A stretch of 64,000 nt of DNA from Gilvimarinus japonicus. Lineage in GTDB: Bacteria > Pseudomonadota > Gammaproteobacteria > Pseudomonadales > Cellvibrionaceae. How positions within the stretch are numbered: position 1 is the stretch's first letter; each line of letters starts with the position of its first letter. The translations under genes and the position numbers were made by a program. This document shows positions 1-8,738 of the stretch, piece after piece. The DNA is taken from the NCBI RefSeq assembly GCF_042847215.1, contig NZ_AP031500.1:3968001-4032000 (forward strand), given 5' to 3'. The notes beneath the pieces are model-generated. The model was not told the origin of the DNA. It was given only the letters and a program-made list of their open reading frames with translations, and searched no databases.

Positions 1-1
1 G

Positions 2-1963
2 CGTCGCAAGATTGAGGAGCTGGGCGTATCGGTACACACCGAGAAAAACACTCAGCAGATTGTCGCCGGTGATGAATGCCGCTACCGCATGGAGTTTGCC
101 GACGGCAGCCATTTAGATACCGACATGATCGTGTTCTCGGCAGGTATTCGCCCGCAAGATGAAATCGCCCGCAACAACGGCATCGACATTGGCGAACGCG
201 GCGGTATCACTATCGACAACTATTGCCGCACTTCGGTCAAAGACATTTACGCCATCGGCGAATGTGCCCTGTGGGACAGCAAAATTTTTGGTTTAGTCGC
301 CCCCGGCTACCAAATGGCCAAGGTGGCACTTTCACACATTCAGGGCGGCGACGAGCAGTTTACCGGCGCCGACATGAGCACCAAACTTAAATTACTAGGC
401 GTAGACGTTGCCAGCATCGGCGATGCCCACGCCCGCACCCCAGGCGCGCAAAGCTATACCTTTGAAGATGGCGTTAAAGGCGTTTACAAACGCATGATCA
501 TCTCAGAAGACGGCAAAAAATTACTAGGCGCTGTGCTGGTGGGCGAAGCCGAGGCCTACGGGACCTTGCAGCAAATTTGCGTCAACAACATGGACTTGCC
601 CGCCGACCCCGAGCAAATGATTTTGCCGCAAACTGACGGCACTGCCAGCGTAGGTATGGGCGTTGATGCACTGCCCGACACCGCACAATTGTGTAGCTGT
701 CTGGATGTAAGCAAAGGCGACATCGTCGAGGCGGTACAAGGTGGCTGCACCGACATGGGCGGCATTAAGTCTTGCACTGGCGCGACAACCGGCTGCGGCG
801 GCTGTACCGCGCTGGTTAAACAGGTGATGGACAGCGAGCTGGAAAACTTAGGCATCGAAGTAAAAAACGATATCTGCGAGCACTTTGCCTACAGCCGGGT
901 TGAACTGGCCGACATTATCCGCGTGAAAAAAATTGAGAGCTTTGATGAGCTGTTACAGAGCCACGGCAACGGTTTAGGTTGTGAGATTTGTAAGCCCGCC
1001 ATCGGTTCTATTTTGGCGTCTTACTGGAACGAGTATGTCTTGAGTGACAATTTGGTGGGCCTGCAAGACACCAACGATATTTACCTTGGCAACATGCAAA
1101 AAGATGGTACCTACTCTGTAGTGCCACGGGTTGCCGGTGGTGAAATCACCCCAGACAAACTGATCGTTTTAGGTGAAGTGGCTAAAAAGTACGACCTTTA
1201 CACCAAAATTACCGGCGGCCAACGTATCGATTTATTTGGTGCGCAGCTGCACGAGCTACCCGAGATTTGGCGCACCCTAGTCGATGCCGGCTTTGAAACT
1301 GGTCACGCCTACGGTAAATCGCTGCGTACGGTTAAATCTTGTGTCGGTAATACCTGGTGTCGCTACGGTGTGCAAGACAGCGTCGGCATGGCCATCGCAC
1401 TGGAAGATCGCTACAAAGGTTTGCGTTCGCCACACAAAATTAAGTTTGCGGTATCGGGTTGTACCCGCGAGTGTGCCGAGGCGCAATCAAAAGACATCGG
1501 CGTAATCGCCACCGAAAACGGCTGGAACTTATACGTGTGCGGTAATGGCGGTATGCGCCCACGTCACGGCGACTTATTTGCCACCGACCTCGATGACGAA
1601 ACGCTCGTGAAGTACATCGACCGCGTACTGATGTTTTACATTCGCACCGCCGACCGCTTACAACGCACCTCGGTGTGGCTAGAAAACTTAGAAGGCGGTT
1701 TGGACTACCTGCGCGAGGTAGTAATCAACGACAAACTTAATCTGGGCCAAGAGCTCGAAGACGAGATGACCCACAACATTGGCAAATACCAGTGCGAGTG
1801 GAAAACCACCATCGAGAGCCCAGAAAAACTTAAGCGTTTTAGTCACTACATTAACGCCGCCGAGCCTGACAGCAGCTTGGCATACGTTGCCGAGCGCGGA
1901 CAAAAGCGCCCGGCCCGTGAAGAAGAGCGTGAAAACCAAATCCCAGCCGTCGAACTGGCGTAG
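2..1963 (+). CDS. nirB: Nitrite reductase [NAD(P)H] large subunit, 5' end cut by window edge
   Basis: Cytoplasmic siroheme enzyme that reduces nitrite to ammonium with NAD(P)H. The reading frame is open from base 2, so the start lies left of the window and the N-terminal FAD part is incomplete. Visible in order are the end of the FAD/NAD-binding oxidoreductase domain, a BFD-like [2Fe-2S] region (CSCLD, then SCTGATTGCGGC, about bases 690-815) and the nitrite/sulfite reductase repeats. The siroheme/[4Fe-4S] ligands appear as C-x5-C (CVGNTWC, near base 1340) and C-x3-C (CTREC, near 1460). nirD starts 16 bases after the stop, as in the usual nirBD operon. All cluster cysteines expected in the visible part are present. 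Confidence 0.97.
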   Translation, partial: RRKIEELGVSVHTEKNTQQIVAGDECRYRMEFADGSHLDTDMIVFSAGIRPQDEIARNNGIDIGERGGITIDNYCRTSVKDIYAIGECALWDSKIFGLVAPGYQMAKVALSHIQGGDEQFTGADMSTKLKLLGVDVASIGDAHARTPGAQSYTFEDGVKGVYKRMIISEDGKKLLGAVLVGEAEAYGTLQQICVNNMDLPADPEQMILPQTDGTASVGMGVDALPDTAQLCSCLDVSKGDIVEAVQGGCTDMGGIKSCTGATTGCGGCTALVKQVMDSELENLGIEVKNDICEHFAYSRVELADIIRVKKIESFDELLQSHGNGLGCEICKPAIGSILASYWNEYVLSDNLVGLQDTNDIYLGNMQKDGTYSVVPRVAGGEITPDKLIVLGEVAKKYDLYTKITGGQRIDLFGAQLHELPEIWRTLVDAGFETGHAYGKSLRTVKSCVGNTWCRYGVQDSVGMAIALEDRYKGLRSPHKIKFAVSGCTRECAEAQSKDIGVIATENGWNLYVCGNGGMRPRHGDLFATDLDDETLVKYIDRVLMFYIRTADRLQRTSVWLENLEGGLDYLREVVINDKLNLGQELEDEMTHNIGKYQCEWKTTIESPEKLKRFSHYINAAEPDSSLAYVAERGQKRPAREEERENQIPAVELA

Positions 1964-1979
1964 TAACGTGGAGAACACA

Positions 1980-2333
1980 ATGAATACAGCAACTGCAGAA
2001 AATACCGACGCCATCTGGGTCAAAGTGTGCGAGAAAAGCGCGTTAGCCCCCGACACTGGTGTGTGTGCCCTGGCCAACGGCCAACAAGTCGCTATTTTTT
2101 ATTCGCGCCATCTAGACGAGCTGTTCGCGGTGGGCAACTACGACCCCATCGGCAAAGCCTACGTATTATCGCGCGGTCTGATTGGCTCGCAAGGCGAGCG
2201 AATTTGCGTCGCATCGCCTTTGTACAAACAACATTTCGACCTGCGCACCGGTGAGTGCCTTGAGGAGGAGGGCGTAAGTATCCCCACTTACGAACTGCGT
2301 CTGGAGGACGGCTGGATCAGCGTATTGGCTTAA
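1980..2333 (+). CDS. nirD: Nitrite reductase [NAD(P)H] small subunit
   Basis: 117-residue partner of NirB with a Rieske-like fold. The ATG at 1980 follows a GTGGAG ribosome-binding site, and the gene sits 16 bases after nirB. The frame also stays open upstream inside nirB, but the ATG with its binding site is the natural start. The protein lacks the CxH...CxxH pairs of true Rieske proteins: the second position reads CVASPLYKQHF, as is normal for NirD, which carries no cluster. A strong terminator follows, so nirBD ends here. Confidence 0.95.
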   Translation: MNTATAENTDAIWVKVCEKSALAPDTGVCALANGQQVAIFYSRHLDELFAVGNYDPIGKAYVLSRGLIGSQGERICVASPLYKQHFDLRTGECLEEEGVSIPTYELRLEDGWISVLA

Positions 2334-2368
2334 TCATCTTCCCCCGATAGCTTCATGAAATCGGATTT

Positions 2369-2396
2369 GGGGTAGCCTTTGGGCTACCCCTTTTTT
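2369..2396 (+). terminator. Rho-independent terminator of nirBD
   Basis: A perfect 9-bp stem (GGGGTAGCC/GGCTACCCC) with a 4-base loop is followed directly by six T residues. It lies 36 bases after the nirD stop. Confidence 0.95.
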
Positions 2397-2428
2397 ATAC
2401 CTTCGCTTATAGCGAGGCGTCTAAATCG

Positions 2429-2665
2429 TTAATCTGGACCGCCTTCAGGGCCACGCCCCGAGTCAAAAAAATCTGGGGTAGGCGGCGGGCCGCTATTGCT
2501 TTCACGCCGTGCAGCAACGGCAAACACCCCCCAAATCAGCAGCGCCACCGTAAAAACCACGGCCCCGAGAGGTGCGAGCACATTAAACAGCGCGTTATCT
2601 GAGCGCACATCGGTGAATATCCAGCAAAGCGCCAGCATAGCCACAATGACAATAAAGGATCTCAT
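2429..2665 (-). CDS. Small two-TM membrane protein, unknown function
   Basis: 78 residues with two hydrophobic segments (about 3-18 and 28-50) and a Pro/Gly/acidic tail (PPPTPDFFDSGRGPEGGPD). The frame extends eight codons upstream. The ATG at 2665 is preferred because GGAG lies six bases before it and the protein then begins MRSFIVIV, a typical membrane start. No family was recognised. It is convergent with nirBD and followed by nothing on its own strand, so it is probably a single-gene unit. Confidence 0.7.
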   Translation of the reverse strand: MRSFIVIVAMLALCWIFTDVRSDNALFNVLAPLGAVVFTVALLIWGVFAVAARRESNSGPPPTPDFFDSGRGPEGGPD

Positions 2666-2862
2666 CAATAACTCCGTATTATTAGCCACCTTTTGCCTGT
2701 ATTTTGCGATGCTGGAAAGACTTTGTACACAGGCTCACTCCGCCAACCTAGAAATTCATCGATTTGTTGGCATAATAGGCCACGAGCCCCCCTGCAGATA
2801 AGGTTAAGGCTCAGCATCGGCAGCTTTTAAGCATTAGAATTACCCAGCGGGCATCACAAGCG

Positions 2863-4377
2863 TTAATGCAACACCAACTCTACCCGGCGGTTTTTCGCCC
2901 GACCATCGTCCGACCCGTTGGTGCTAACCGGCGCCATGGCGCCAACACCAGCGGCCATTAAGCGATCGGCTGTTACACCTTGCTCCACTAATGCACCGCG
3001 AATACTCTCGGCGCGATCTTCCGATAATTTGATGTTAAGCCCATGATCCCCCGTAGTGTCGGTATGGCCCACTACGTAAAACTGTTGCTCGGGCGCCGAC
3101 TCTAGGTATGCCACAATAACGTCAAGCGCTTGCTGTGAGCTAGGCAGTAATTCTGCTTTACCGGTGTCAAAGTTTAAGCCGTGCAAAACCACTTTACCTT
3201 CGCGGGCGAGGGAGTCTGTCAAGTATTTAGTATTAATACTAACGCGGTCGGTACTCATTTGGTTGGGCTCTACAATATCGTGTACAATTTCAACTTCATC
3301 AATGGCGCTACCTTTATAAATATAGATGGATAAGTAAACCTCTTTCTGGCCAATTCCTTTTTTTGCGGTCAACATGCGGTAATCTTCGCGTTCATAAATA
3401 CTGGTAGCTATCGCACTGCCAAAACGCTCAGTTTGTGATGAGCCGCTCCATAGATGTGTTATTTGTTCATCGCCACACGCTTTATGCTCACACTGAAACA
3501 GAATCTTAAAGTCAGATTTTTTAAGCGCATTGATATAATTCGCGAATACTTGCAATGTCGACTGATCTTTTGGGGCTGAGTAACCAATTAGGGTCGATTT
3601 ACCCTTCAGGTCTAGGTACGGGACCTTATCGTTCTTATCGGCGATTCCGGTGGCAAGTCGTACCTCGGCAAACTCAGACTCAAGGTAACGCGTAATAGCG
3701 CTACCTTGATAGCGAGATATAAGAGGGTGATCTTGACCTGCGTCATCCTCTTTCTTACTTATGGATATAGGGCTAGGCTCGCTGGACTCTTTAATGGCAT
3801 TAATATCTACGGTAACTTGACCCAATAATAACGATTCTGGCTCTGTGATTATTTGTACAATTTCGAGGGTGTCGGAGTACTCTTCTTTAATAATCCACTG
3901 TAAATAGGTGGGGCTAGAGTCTGGCCCCACTTTGGCCGAGATAAACTGATAGCCGTCCGATGACTGGCTGAAGCCGGAGAAGCTCGACGCTGCACTTGAG
4001 ATCCATACGGGCTTTAGAAGTCGTCTAGAAAACTCAAAACCACAAGGGTCTTCTGTGTGACAATATAAAAGAACCTCTCCCCCAAGTTTATCGACGGCTT
4101 GCTTATAGTTCTCAGCAACCTCAAGGGGTGATCTGCTACCTCCCAATGTGTAAACGTGCATCGTCTGTTTGCCAATAACCGCTAGTTTATCAATAGTTTC
4201 GTCTTCTTTAAGCTGAGATAACGCTACGTAAGACTCGGTATAATGGGCTTCGCGCTGTTGATATATCTCGGCATCGCCATAGCGAGATACCAACGGGTGA
4301 TCAGACTCTTCTGCATTGGCCGAGCACAAGAGCAGGCCAATTGACAACGTAGTCAAGCCGACTATAAAAGATTTCAT
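2863..4377 (-). CDS. Outer-membrane OmpA-family protein with two DUF4892 domains
   Basis: 504 residues. A signal peptide (1-22, ending NA) is followed by two copies of a DUF4892-like module that begin HPLVSRYGD (residue 27) and HPLISRYQG (about residue 215). Each is about 170 residues long with a matching inner segment (VYTLGG/IGYSAP, then FANYINAL-type helices and a C-x-C-G pair). The C-terminal 110 residues are an OmpA-like peptidoglycan-binding domain with the TGxAELLPSS start, the GHTDTTG motif and the NRRVELVL end. The ATG has a good GGAAGG site. DUF4892 usually occurs once, so the duplication is notable. It probably anchors the outer membrane to the wall; no operon partner is visible. 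Confidence 0.9.
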   Translation of the reverse strand: MKSFIVGLTTLSIGLLLCSANAEESDHPLVSRYGDAEIYQQREAHYTESYVALSQLKEDETIDKLAVIGKQTMHVYTLGGSRSPLEVAENYKQAVDKLGGEVLLYCHTEDPCGFEFSRRLLKPVWISSAASSFSGFSQSSDGYQFISAKVGPDSSPTYLQWIIKEEYSDTLEIVQIITEPESLLLGQVTVDINAIKESSEPSPISISKKEDDAGQDHPLISRYQGSAITRYLESEFAEVRLATGIADKNDKVPYLDLKGKSTLIGYSAPKDQSTLQVFANYINALKKSDFKILFQCEHKACGDEQITHLWSGSSQTERFGSAIATSIYEREDYRMLTAKKGIGQKEVYLSIYIYKGSAIDEVEIVHDIVEPNQMSTDRVSINTKYLTDSLAREGKVVLHGLNFDTGKAELLPSSQQALDVIVAYLESAPEQQFYVVGHTDTTGDHGLNIKLSEDRAESIRGALVEQGVTADRLMAAGVGAMAPVSTNGSDDGRAKNRRVELVLH

Positions 4378-4648
4378 TCTACCTTCCTTTGCATAAATTA
4401 ATATTTTTTTGTGATGGGCATCTCACCTAGAGAGACTGTAAAAAAACAATGGTAGCATGCTTAATAATGAATCCTCGATAATACCCCCTAAATATTAAAT
4501 CTACGCCACCTGTGGCGTACAGCGGCATATAAGTCAGGATGACAAGGTGTATTTGTGAAAAATAGTCGTAATTTTTACGGACGAAGAAGTCGATTGCCAA
4601 ACGGTTTGTTCTTGCCTAGATTTACTATCGCACAGCCATAAAATTTTA
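4378..4648. other. AT-rich intergenic region with an 18-bp palindrome
   Basis: 271 bases separate the DUF4892-OmpA gene, transcribed leftward, from the decayed pilus locus, transcribed rightward. It should hold both promoters, but no convincing -35/-10 pair was found. A perfect inverted repeat (TACGCCAC-CT-GTGGCGTA) lies at 4502-4519. It lacks a T-run, so it looks more like an operator-type site than a terminator. Confidence 0.5.
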
Positions 4649-4923
4649 ATGGCCAAAAACACCATTAGAAACGACCTCTCTAATTTTGGCCTGGTAATAA
4701 TTGCTTGCCATTACCGCCATTGGCGGCCTTCACACTGTTTGGTAAGACTGCCCGAAATCAAGTTACTGCGATGGCATCTGAGTTGGGTGGTGAAACGGGC
4801 AAAACAGCTATTACAGAAGCCAATAAATCGGGTAACGCAGCCGTAAAGAATGCCAAGGAAGAAGTAAATTTAAGTAACTATGATAAAACAGCCACAGCTG
4901 GCGGCAAAAGTGGTGGCAGCTAA
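4649..4923 (+). pseudogene. Pilin-like small protein, frameshifted
   Basis: No single frame spans this stretch. Frame one gives MAKNTIRNDLSNFGLVIIA, the next reads ITAIGGL, and a third (from about 4735) reads TLFGKTARNQVTAM and runs to a stop at 4921-4923. Joining the three yields a charged start, a hydrophobic helix (GLVIIA-ITAIGGL-TLFG) and a hydrophilic tail, which is the layout of a small Flp/type IVb-like pilin. At least two indels are needed to repair it. The pilin identity rests on this layout and on the Tad-like genes downstream; a different small membrane protein is possible. Confidence 0.5.
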
Positions 4924-4985
4924 GTATATAACGAAGGGCTCGACTTCAGATAAAGCGGTCCCATTTTTTCTGTAGAGGTAAGTTA

Positions 4986-5507
4986 ATGAAAAAAATAGCA
5001 CTCCCGTTATTGGTTTTTAGTGTCGTTACCTCCGCTGCATCTATGGCGGATGAAAAACCCTGGGAAAACTCCTTTAGCTCTGAGAAAGGTAGCCTCCGCT
5101 ATCAGCATGGTAGCCTGGAGGCTGAATGCTCTGATGGGGCTGGTTACGCCAAGTTCTTGTCGGCAGCGATAGATAATCTTATTAGAATTCAAGACCTTAA
5201 CGTGACTGAGATTAAAGCCGACGATAGCATGCTTAGTGTAGATCCGAACGCGGATCCAGCAGATATCACGATCTACGATGATAGTGAGTATTTAAATGGC
5301 TCGGTTTTGGGGCGCGATGTCCCCAGCGAAGCAAGAAAGACTTTGATCGAAGACGTACGTCGACACACGACCCTGACGGCGCTTAAATATAAAGCGGATT
5401 ATGAAAAGAAGAGTTTTGGTGACGAGTTTCCAGACTCCGTTCAGAGAGAGGTCTGGGATTTTTGTATGTCACAGGGCGAAGCCATGTTGAGAAATTATCA
5501 AAACTGA
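4986..5507 (+). CDS. Secreted hypothetical protein of the decayed Tad-like locus
   Basis: 173 residues, intact, beginning with a clear signal peptide (MKKIALPLLVFSVVTSAASMA, cleavage near residue 21). The ATG follows a GAGGTAAG site. The rest is hydrophilic and acidic with two cysteines (in EAECSDG and WDFCMS). Its C-terminal VQREVWDFCMS resembles QQVMWDYCLT at the end of the gene at 7017, suggesting a distant paralogue. It lies between the pilin-like and TadG-like pseudogenes and was probably part of that operon. No family recognised. It is open although its neighbours are broken. Confidence 0.65.
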   Translation: MKKIALPLLVFSVVTSAASMADEKPWENSFSSEKGSLRYQHGSLEAECSDGAGYAKFLSAAIDNLIRIQDLNVTEIKADDSMLSVDPNADPADITIYDDSEYLNGSVLGRDVPSEARKTLIEDVRRHTTLTALKYKADYEKKSFGDEFPDSVQREVWDFCMSQGEAMLRNYQN

Positions 5508-5535
5508 TTAACTATTCGTTAAAAGTCGGTGTCCA

Positions 5536-6961
5536 ATGAATCACAAACGAAGGCAGTCGGGTTACGCCACAGTCTTCACTATCGCGTTTTTCGCGGCCAT
5601 CGCCTTGGCCGTGTTCTCGTTATACGATGTCGGCTGGGTCGCATCGGAACGTATTCACCTGCAAAACACTGCAGATAATACCGCTTACAGCACCGTCAAT
5701 GTGCAAACCCGCGATTTGAACATGATCGCTATTACCAACCGCGCTATGATCGCTAATCAAGTAGTTATTGGCCAATACATTGGCCTGGTTTCTTAGTCGA
5801 ATGAGTTGAATGAATCTGGCCAAAACCTTGATTCCCTTGGGGATGTTTTACAGATTATTCCCTATGTTGGTCAGGTTATTAAAAAGGCAACAAACCTCCT
5901 AGCCCAGACCACAGACGCTATGGTTGAGTTTTTGATGGCGGGGATTTTATTGTTGATACAGTGCAAGAGAATATCATAAACGCGCTGAGTGAGTTTCAAC
6001 GCGCAAATCATTTATTAACATTAGGCTCAACTTACTCCGTATATCAAGACGTATTAAATAAAAATGACCCAGATGTCACCTCTAGCATTCTAGGTAACAC
6101 CGCTAATATACAAAGTGTGCTGGAGTCTTGAGGGGGCGATATAGAGTAATTCGATCGCGACAAGGCTGCCAAAGACTCAGATGGAGGAGATAACAGAGCA
6201 ACCCAAAGGTTCACGGAATTTGCAAACCTAGTGAATGACTCTAGGGATAGATTTTCTGGTAACCGATCTTATCGATTCTTAAATATGGAAGGTGAGGTTG
6301 CCGAAGTATGGTTTCAAAAAAATGGTGGCTCTGACTTTGTTCCAGTCGAGGTGAGCGATGGCGGGAAAAAGGTTATCCGGTGGAATTGGACTGCGGCGGA
6401 CACCCTATCTTTTTATACCAACCTTCCCGATTGAAAGTTAGATTGGAATACAACTGAATACCCTGTTGAATGGGGCGAGGCTTGGGATAATGATAACGCT
6501 GCAAATATGCTGTCTATTCCTTCGTTTATAGGTAGTGGAAAGATATACGAAGATAACCACATAAAGAGCACTAAAGGCCTACGGAATTTTTACGATTTTG
6601 AGACAGATAAAAAAACCGACAGCATGCCTAGCGTTAGTTTGTTTTTAAGTAAAAATAGCATAAGAATCCAGAAAACGCTTGATGCATCAATAAATGATTA
6701 CGACCGGAGTGGTCGGTTAACTGTTGAGGGTGATGGCGGCATCCCAGGTGAAAAGCTGTGGGCTTCAGCGAGCGCTCAAAGCTTTTTGCTCGGCCAGACT
6801 AGTCGCACTATGGGAGCCGAAAGTTTTCTTGGAATGTTGAGTGGGGTCGTAGCGATGGGCTGCTCGAATATGGCAACCTTTACAACCCTTTTTGGCAGTC
6901 TAGACTTGTCGAAGAGTCTAGTCCGATACTATCCCTTCTTGTCAGCTCTGGTGTTTTATAA
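5536..6961 (+). pseudogene. TadE/G-like pilus assembly protein (TadG type), multiply disrupted
   Basis: The first 86 codons match the start of Tad/TadG-like proteins: a short cytoplasmic head, one membrane helix (VFTIAFFAAIALAVFSLYDV) and an AxERIHLQNTADNTAYS segment. Coding then breaks. There is an in-frame TAG at 5794, a shift to another frame near 5940, TGA at 6129, TAA about five codons on, TGA at 6432, and another shift near 6830 into a frame ending DGLLEYGNLYNPFWQSRL and a TAA at 6959. Between lesions the translation still looks like protein (for example GEVAEVWFQKNGG). An intact ancestor would be about 470 residues. It lies upstream of a TadE-like pseudogene. Confidence 0.85.
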
Positions 6962-7016
6962 ATTATAGTTTTTTGTAAGGATACGGCTTCTTTTCGATGC
7001 AATAACTGAGGTTAAT

Positions 7017-7556
7017 ATGAAATTAAATATCACTACTAACAATATAACCAAATGCGTAATGGCGTCTTCCCTCCTCTTTTTTTGCAGCAGTATTTTTGCA
7101 TCAGAATACAGGGCTCCCGTTAAAAACCTATATATGAAAAATTTTCACTGGTCGTTACCTCCAGACTTAAAAAAATTAATGACATTGGACTCAGCATCAA
7201 GGGAGAAATATTTTGCGTGTGCTAGTGAATCCAATAGCGCCGGCTCTGGCGCTGCCGGAGTATACGACGAGCATTTTCGTAACGGTGACAGTATGGAGCG
7301 ACTTGCCAAAACCCTACCTCGACAGAATATGGTTGAAGGTTACAAGCCTGTTCCAAAAAGAGAACTTGAGCCTTGGACTAACGGAGATTCGAGTGAGGAT
7401 ATTTCTAAAATGCTAGTTAAGCGTGAATTGGATTTGGTGTGGGGTTACTATAAAGACTATGAGCAGCCAGCCTCGACTACAGATAAAACCTCAGTAGCAC
7501 AGCAGGTAATGTGGGATTACTGTTTAACAATACCTAAAGAGCTTTTTGTAGAGTGA
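7017..7556 (+). CDS. Secreted hypothetical protein of the decayed Tad-like locus
   Basis: 179 residues, intact. A GAGG site precedes the ATG. An N-terminal signal sequence with a polar start and the hydrophobic run ASSLLFFCSSIFA ends near residue 29. The mature part is hydrophilic, with YYKDYE followed later by VMWDYC near the end, resembling the C-terminus of the gene at 4986. It sits between the TadG-like and TadE-like pseudogenes. No known domain was recognised. It may be the last intact remnant of the operon or may have an independent role in the periplasm. Confidence 0.65.
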   Translation: MKLNITTNNITKCVMASSLLFFCSSIFASEYRAPVKNLYMKNFHWSLPPDLKKLMTLDSASREKYFACASESNSAGSGAAGVYDEHFRNGDSMERLAKTLPRQNMVEGYKPVPKRELEPWTNGDSSEDISKMLVKRELDLVWGYYKDYEQPASTTDKTSVAQQVMWDYCLTIPKELFVE

Positions 7557-7581
7557 ATGGTACATATAGTCAAAAGTAGGT

Positions 7582-7857
7582 GTGAACGTGAAGATACACA
7601 AAGGAAGTGTCCTAGCCGAATTTATTATCGTGGTCGGCTTTGTACTTTTACCACTTATCCTGCTCGTACCCGTTATGTACAAGTACATTGAGAGTCGGCA
7701 AATGGTTGAACAGGCCGCGCGTTACTCGGTTTGGGAGCGGGTAGCGTATTTTGGGTCGGCTCCCGATGGCAGCGTAGATCCCACCCTTAAAAATCGGATA
7801 ACATTCATTCGGCTTTTTTAGATAGCGTAGCTTTCCGACCAAATTATATAGGATAGA
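7582..7857 (+). pseudogene. TadE-like pilus assembly protein, frameshifted and short
   Basis: From a GTG at 7582 the frame gives 79 residues: a short head, KGSVLAEFIIVVGFVLLPLILLV (the single TadE-type membrane helix after the conserved Ala-Glu-Phe) and SRQMVEQAARYSVWERV, typical of TadE-like proteins. The frame ends at 7821. Shifting frame near 7795 continues coding-like sequence (DNIHSAFLDSVAFRPNYIG) to a TAG just before the next gene. A frameshift plus loss of the C-terminal part best explains this. It closes the decayed Tad-like locus. Confidence 0.7.
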
Positions 7858-7860
7858 GAT

Positions 7861-8529
7861 ATGCCCTTTATGCTCCAAGGCGTCATTTTTGATCACGACG
7901 GCACTCTGGTTGACTCCGAGCGCAAGCACTATCAGCTTTGGGTTACCCTGCTCGCTGAGCATGATATCGACTTTCCCGAGACCGAGTACAAAGCTCATCT
8001 AGCCGGTGTACCCACCCACTTTAATGCCGAGTATTTAGTCGCTCATTACCCATTGCCAATGTCGGCAAAGGCGCTATTTGCCCAGCGCGAACGCCTGACT
8101 CAGGAAGCTTTTGGCAAACACCCCTGCCCGTTAATACCCGGCGCTCGTGAATTGGTCGAGTGGGTTGCAGGTAAATCATTAAAAATGGCCATCGCCACGG
8201 GCGCCGCACCACTCGAGGTGCAGCCAACCCTGAGCCATTACGACTTTGGCCGCTACTTTCCCATTGTTGCCACCCGCGACGATGTTATCAACGCCAAACC
8301 GGCTCCCGATGTCTACCTCCACGCCCTCAAACACATGGGGATCGGCGCCGACACCGGCATCGCCATTGAAGACAGCCCCACCGGTTTGCGCTCGGCTCTG
8401 GCCGCCGGACTGCCCTGCATCGTCGTCCAAAACGAGTACTCTCGCGGCTTAGATTTTAGTGGTGCCACCGTCGTACTCGACTCTATGCAAGAGGCGCAAG
8501 AGTGGCTCGCCCAGCGCTATAGCTTGTAA
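7861..8529 (+). CDS. HAD-superfamily phosphatase / beta-phosphoglucomutase-like hydrolase
   Basis: 222 residues, cytoplasmic. All four HAD motifs are visible: motif I DHDGT (nucleophile Asp11, acid/base Asp13), motif II in IATGAA, motif III Lys in NAKPAPDVY and motif IV IEDSPTG. The helical cap lies between residues 16 and 85, placing it in the subfamily I group with phosphoglycolate phosphatases and beta-phosphoglucomutases. Substrate cannot be told. The start is ATG at 7861 or at 7870. It lies directly after the decayed pilus locus and is followed by its own terminator. Confidence 0.9.
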   Translation: MPFMLQGVIFDHDGTLVDSERKHYQLWVTLLAEHDIDFPETEYKAHLAGVPTHFNAEYLVAHYPLPMSAKALFAQRERLTQEAFGKHPCPLIPGARELVEWVAGKSLKMAIATGAAPLEVQPTLSHYDFGRYFPIVATRDDVINAKPAPDVYLHALKHMGIGADTGIAIEDSPTGLRSALAAGLPCIVVQNEYSRGLDFSGATVVLDSMQEAQEWLAQRYSL

Positions 8530-8591
8530 AGTTTTCAACTCATGCGCAGATACCGTAAGCGCGTACACCCGTCTTTTTGCCCCCGCTTCGC

Positions 8592-8638
8592 CATAAGCCG
8601 CCACTAGCACCCGCTAGCCGTGGCGCTTATGATTTTTC
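8592..8638 (+). terminator. Rho-independent terminator after the HAD gene
   Basis: CATAAG(C)CGCCAC pairs with GTGGCGCTTATG across one bulged base, with a small inner stem (TAGC/GCTA) and then ATTTTTC. It lies 62 bases after the HAD stop. Confidence 0.8.
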
Positions 8639-8738
8639 ACACCGATCTCGCCATTGTGGTTCAACCTTTGCAACCTACCTCACACGCGGTTAAACCGCCT
8701 AAGCCAACCCCTTTAATGAAAGGTGAACGGAGGTTTGT

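Noticed and set aside
1688..2077. 129-codon minus-strand ORF across the nirB-nirD junction
   Set aside because: It lies fully antisense to nirBD, whose coding identity is certain, and has no recognisable features.
5536..6961. In-frame TGA codons as possible selenocysteine sites
   Set aside because: The same gene also has TAG and TAA stops and two frameshifts, and no SECIS-like hairpin is next to the TGA codons. Pseudogene decay explains all lesions.
8021..8452. Overlapping ORFs on both strands within the HAD gene
   Set aside because: They are out-of-frame shadows; the HAD motifs lie in the annotated frame.
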